Below, piece after piece: positions 6,634 to 7,828 of a DNA stretch of 7,828 bases (positions are counted from its first letter, which is position 1; each line of letters begins with the position of its first letter). Position numbers and translations under genes: made by a program. The notes beneath the pieces are model-generated. The model was not told the origin of the DNA. It searched no databases and saw only the letters and a program-made list of their open reading frames with translations. Source of the DNA: Balneolales bacterium (lineage in GTDB: Bacteria > Bacteroidota > Rhodothermia > Balneolales > Natronogracilivirgulaceae); NCBI GenBank assembly GCA_007127695.1, contig SKYW01000071.1, positions 1 through 7,828 on the forward strand. The letters are read 5' to 3'.

Positions 6634-7611
6634 TTACCGTATGACTTTTGCAAGTTCAAGAAGTTCGAAATTGATGCTTTTTTTCTCCGACCAGGTTTTA
6701 TGCATGGGCGTCAGGGTATTTTTATGGCTGACCACACCTGCCATGACACTTGTATGACCGTTGAGGAGGGCCTCTACGGCAGCAGATCCAAGCCTGCTTG
6801 CAAGTACCCGGTCATGAGAGGTTGGCGAACCGCCCCGCTGCAGGTGTCCGAGCACACTGACGCGCATCTCGTATTTCCCGAAGTCATCTTTCAGTTTTTC
6901 CGCCAGGTTCAGGGCGCCGCCTGTTTGATCTCCTTCAGCGACCACAACCAGGCTGCTCCTGCGCTGAACCTTGAACACTTCTTTCAAAGTGTCACGGATG
7001 TAATCCAGTTTTTTGACGGCTTCGGGCAGCAGGATGAGCTCGGCGCCGGTGGCAATGCCTGTTTCCAGGGCAATGAAACCAGCCTCGCGTCCCATCACCT
7101 CCACAAGGAACAGGCGATCGTGGGCATCGGCCGTATCCCGTATCTTGTCAATGGCTTCCATGGCCGTGTTCAGGGCCGTGTCGTATCCTATGGTTTCATC
7201 CGTTCCGTAGAGGTCATTGTCGATGGTTCCGGGCACGCCCACTACCGGTATCCCGTATTCCTCATAAAGTTCGGATGCACCGCGAAAGGTGCCATCTCCT
7301 CCAATTGCCACAATGGCATCAATATCATGTTTTTTCAGGTTCTCTACGGCTTTTTTGCGCCCTTCCGCAGAACGGAACTCTTTGGAGCGGGCCGATTTGA
7401 GAATGGTTCCGCCCCGCTGGAGGATATTGGAGACACTATGATGGTGCATCTCAATGAAATCGTCGTCGATCATACCCTGATAACCAAAACGAACGCCCAT
7501 CACACTCAATCCGTTACTTGTAGCCGTCCGGACCGAAGACCGTATGGCGGCATTCATTCCCGGAGCGTCTCCTCCGCTGGTGAAAACGGCTATGCGTTTG
7601 ATTTTCTTCAC
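6634..7611 (-). CDS. pfkA: ATP-dependent 6-phosphofructokinase
   Basis: Phosphorylates fructose-6-phosphate to fructose-1,6-bisphosphate, the committed step of glycolysis. The 325-residue length and motifs match bacterial PfkA: SGGDAPGMN (12-20), GGDGT (104-108), PGTIDND (127-133) with catalytic Asp131, EVMGRE (171-176) and GHLQRGG (255-261). Glycine in GGDGT and in PGTIDND (positions that are Asp and Lys in pyrophosphate-dependent enzymes) points to ATP as the donor. Glu191 in GAELILLPE corresponds to the effector-site glutamate of E. coli PfkA, so allosteric control is plausible. The start codon is GTG. No ATG lies between it and an upstream in-frame stop, and the N-terminal strand KKIKRIAVF is needed for the fold. 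It is the first gene of the run, preceded by a purine-rich GAGAAAAAGACA. Confidence 0.97.
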   Translation of the reverse strand: MKKIKRIAVFTSGGDAPGMNAAIRSSVRTATSNGLSVMGVRFGYQGMIDDDFIEMHHHSVSNILQRGGTILKSARSKEFRSAEGRKKAVENLKKHDIDAIVAIGGDGTFRGASELYEEYGIPVVGVPGTIDNDLYGTDETIGYDTALNTAMEAIDKIRDTADAHDRLFLVEVMGREAGFIALETGIATGAELILLPEAVKKLDYIRDTLKEVFKVQRRSSLVVVAEGDQTGGALNLAEKLKDDFGKYEMRVSVLGHLQRGGSPTSHDRVLASRLGSAAVEALLNGHTSVMAGVVSHKNTLTPMHKTWSEKKSINFELLELAKVIR

Positions 7612-7723
7612 TGTCTTTTTCTCAAGATTTGTGGTTAAAAACTGCTAAATTGGCTCGTACATTTACAGCCAGATATCATTAGCCCGACTGAGCCAGCAGC
7701 AATCCGGACGAAAGATACCAAAT

Positions 7724-7729
7724 TATAAT
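7724..7729 (+). promoter_or_regulatory. candidate -10 box for the right-edge gene
   Basis: A perfect TATAAT lies 23 nt before the plus-strand ATG at 7753, at a sensible -10 distance. No convincing -35 (TTGACA-like) or Bacteroidota -33 TTG is seen 16-19 nt upstream. The core ATTATAAT is a palindrome, so it could also serve the opposite direction towards pfkA. Confidence 0.28.
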
Positions 7730-7752
7730 CTCAAAATATTCCCGACTTTTGC

Positions 7753-7828
7753 ATGACCAACGCAGCAACAGAGGATATCATCGACCATAAAACAGCACCC
7801 ATAAGATCTCTGGACGATATCCAGCAGC
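7753..7828 (+). CDS. 5' end of a divergent plus-strand gene, truncated by the window edge
   Basis: An ATG at 7753 opens a frame with no stop through the last base, giving 25 residues (MTNAATEDIIDH, continuing to APIRSLDDIQQ). It is the only sign of plus-strand coding: it is divergent from pfkA, preceded by a TATAAT at 7724-7729, and separated from pfkA by a 141-nt AT-rich intergenic region. The visible part is hydrophilic, with no signal peptide, transmembrane segment or motif I recognise, so I give no function. No Shine-Dalgarno sequence precedes it. A 76-nt open frame can arise by chance, so the call rests mainly on its position and on the absence of any competing minus-strand gene. Confidence 0.45.
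   Translation, partial: MTNAATEDIIDHKTAPIRSLDDIQQ

Noticed and set aside
6631..7638. 335-residue plus-strand open frame antisense to pfkA
   Set aside because: It is in exact codon register with a clearly conserved enzyme, its translation shows no recognisable domain, and the lack of stops follows from absent TTA/CTA/TCA codons in pfkA.

Overview
The window carries one long run of nine co-oriented genes on the minus strand (transcribed right to left, 7611 down to 129), plus the first codons of a divergent plus-strand gene at the right edge. In order of transcription the run is: pfkA (6-phosphofructokinase), pgi (glucose-6-phosphate isomerase), a deoxynucleoside kinase, a DUF177/YceD protein, rpmF (ribosomal protein L32), plsX, fabH, fabD and fabG. 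The left 128 bases lie beyond the fabG stop. They hold no coding sequence, but they do contain a promoter-like sequence pointing off the left edge, where acpP is expected from the usual order of these genes.

Layout: 6634-7611 and 5330-6622 are two consecutive glycolytic enzymes (pgi makes fructose-6-phosphate, pfkA consumes it), 11 nt apart. The deoxynucleoside kinase at 4683-5333 overlaps the pgi stop by 4 nt. After a 62-nt gap comes the lipid block: yceD-rpmF (10-nt gap), plsX (50-nt gap from rpmF once a false N-terminal extension is removed), a 74-nt gap, then fabH-fabD-fabG (12-nt and 2-nt gaps if the first fabG ATG is used). PlsX makes acyl-phosphate for phospholipid synthesis. FabD loads malonyl onto ACP, FabH performs the first condensation and FabG the first reduction of type II fatty acid synthesis. 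The yceD-rpmF-plsX-fabH-fabD-fabG order is the classic bacterial one, also seen in E. coli; the glycolysis and nucleotide-salvage genes in front of it are the less usual part.

Organism: base composition is near 50% GC by eye. Most starts lack a Shine-Dalgarno sequence, the glucose-6-phosphate isomerase is the short (about 430-450 residue) form, and a Bacteroidota-like deoxynucleoside kinase is present. Together these suggest the FCB group, perhaps Balneolota or Rhodothermota. This is inference from general features, not from a database match. All nine full-length genes look intact, with their catalytic residues present. I see no mobile element, CRISPR array, RNA gene or phage signature, and no gene-free stretch longer than 141 nt. 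I did not find evidence of a previously undescribed system. The most interesting points are the mixed operon content, the loss of one conserved cysteine in the DUF177 protein, and the candidate internal promoter for acpP.
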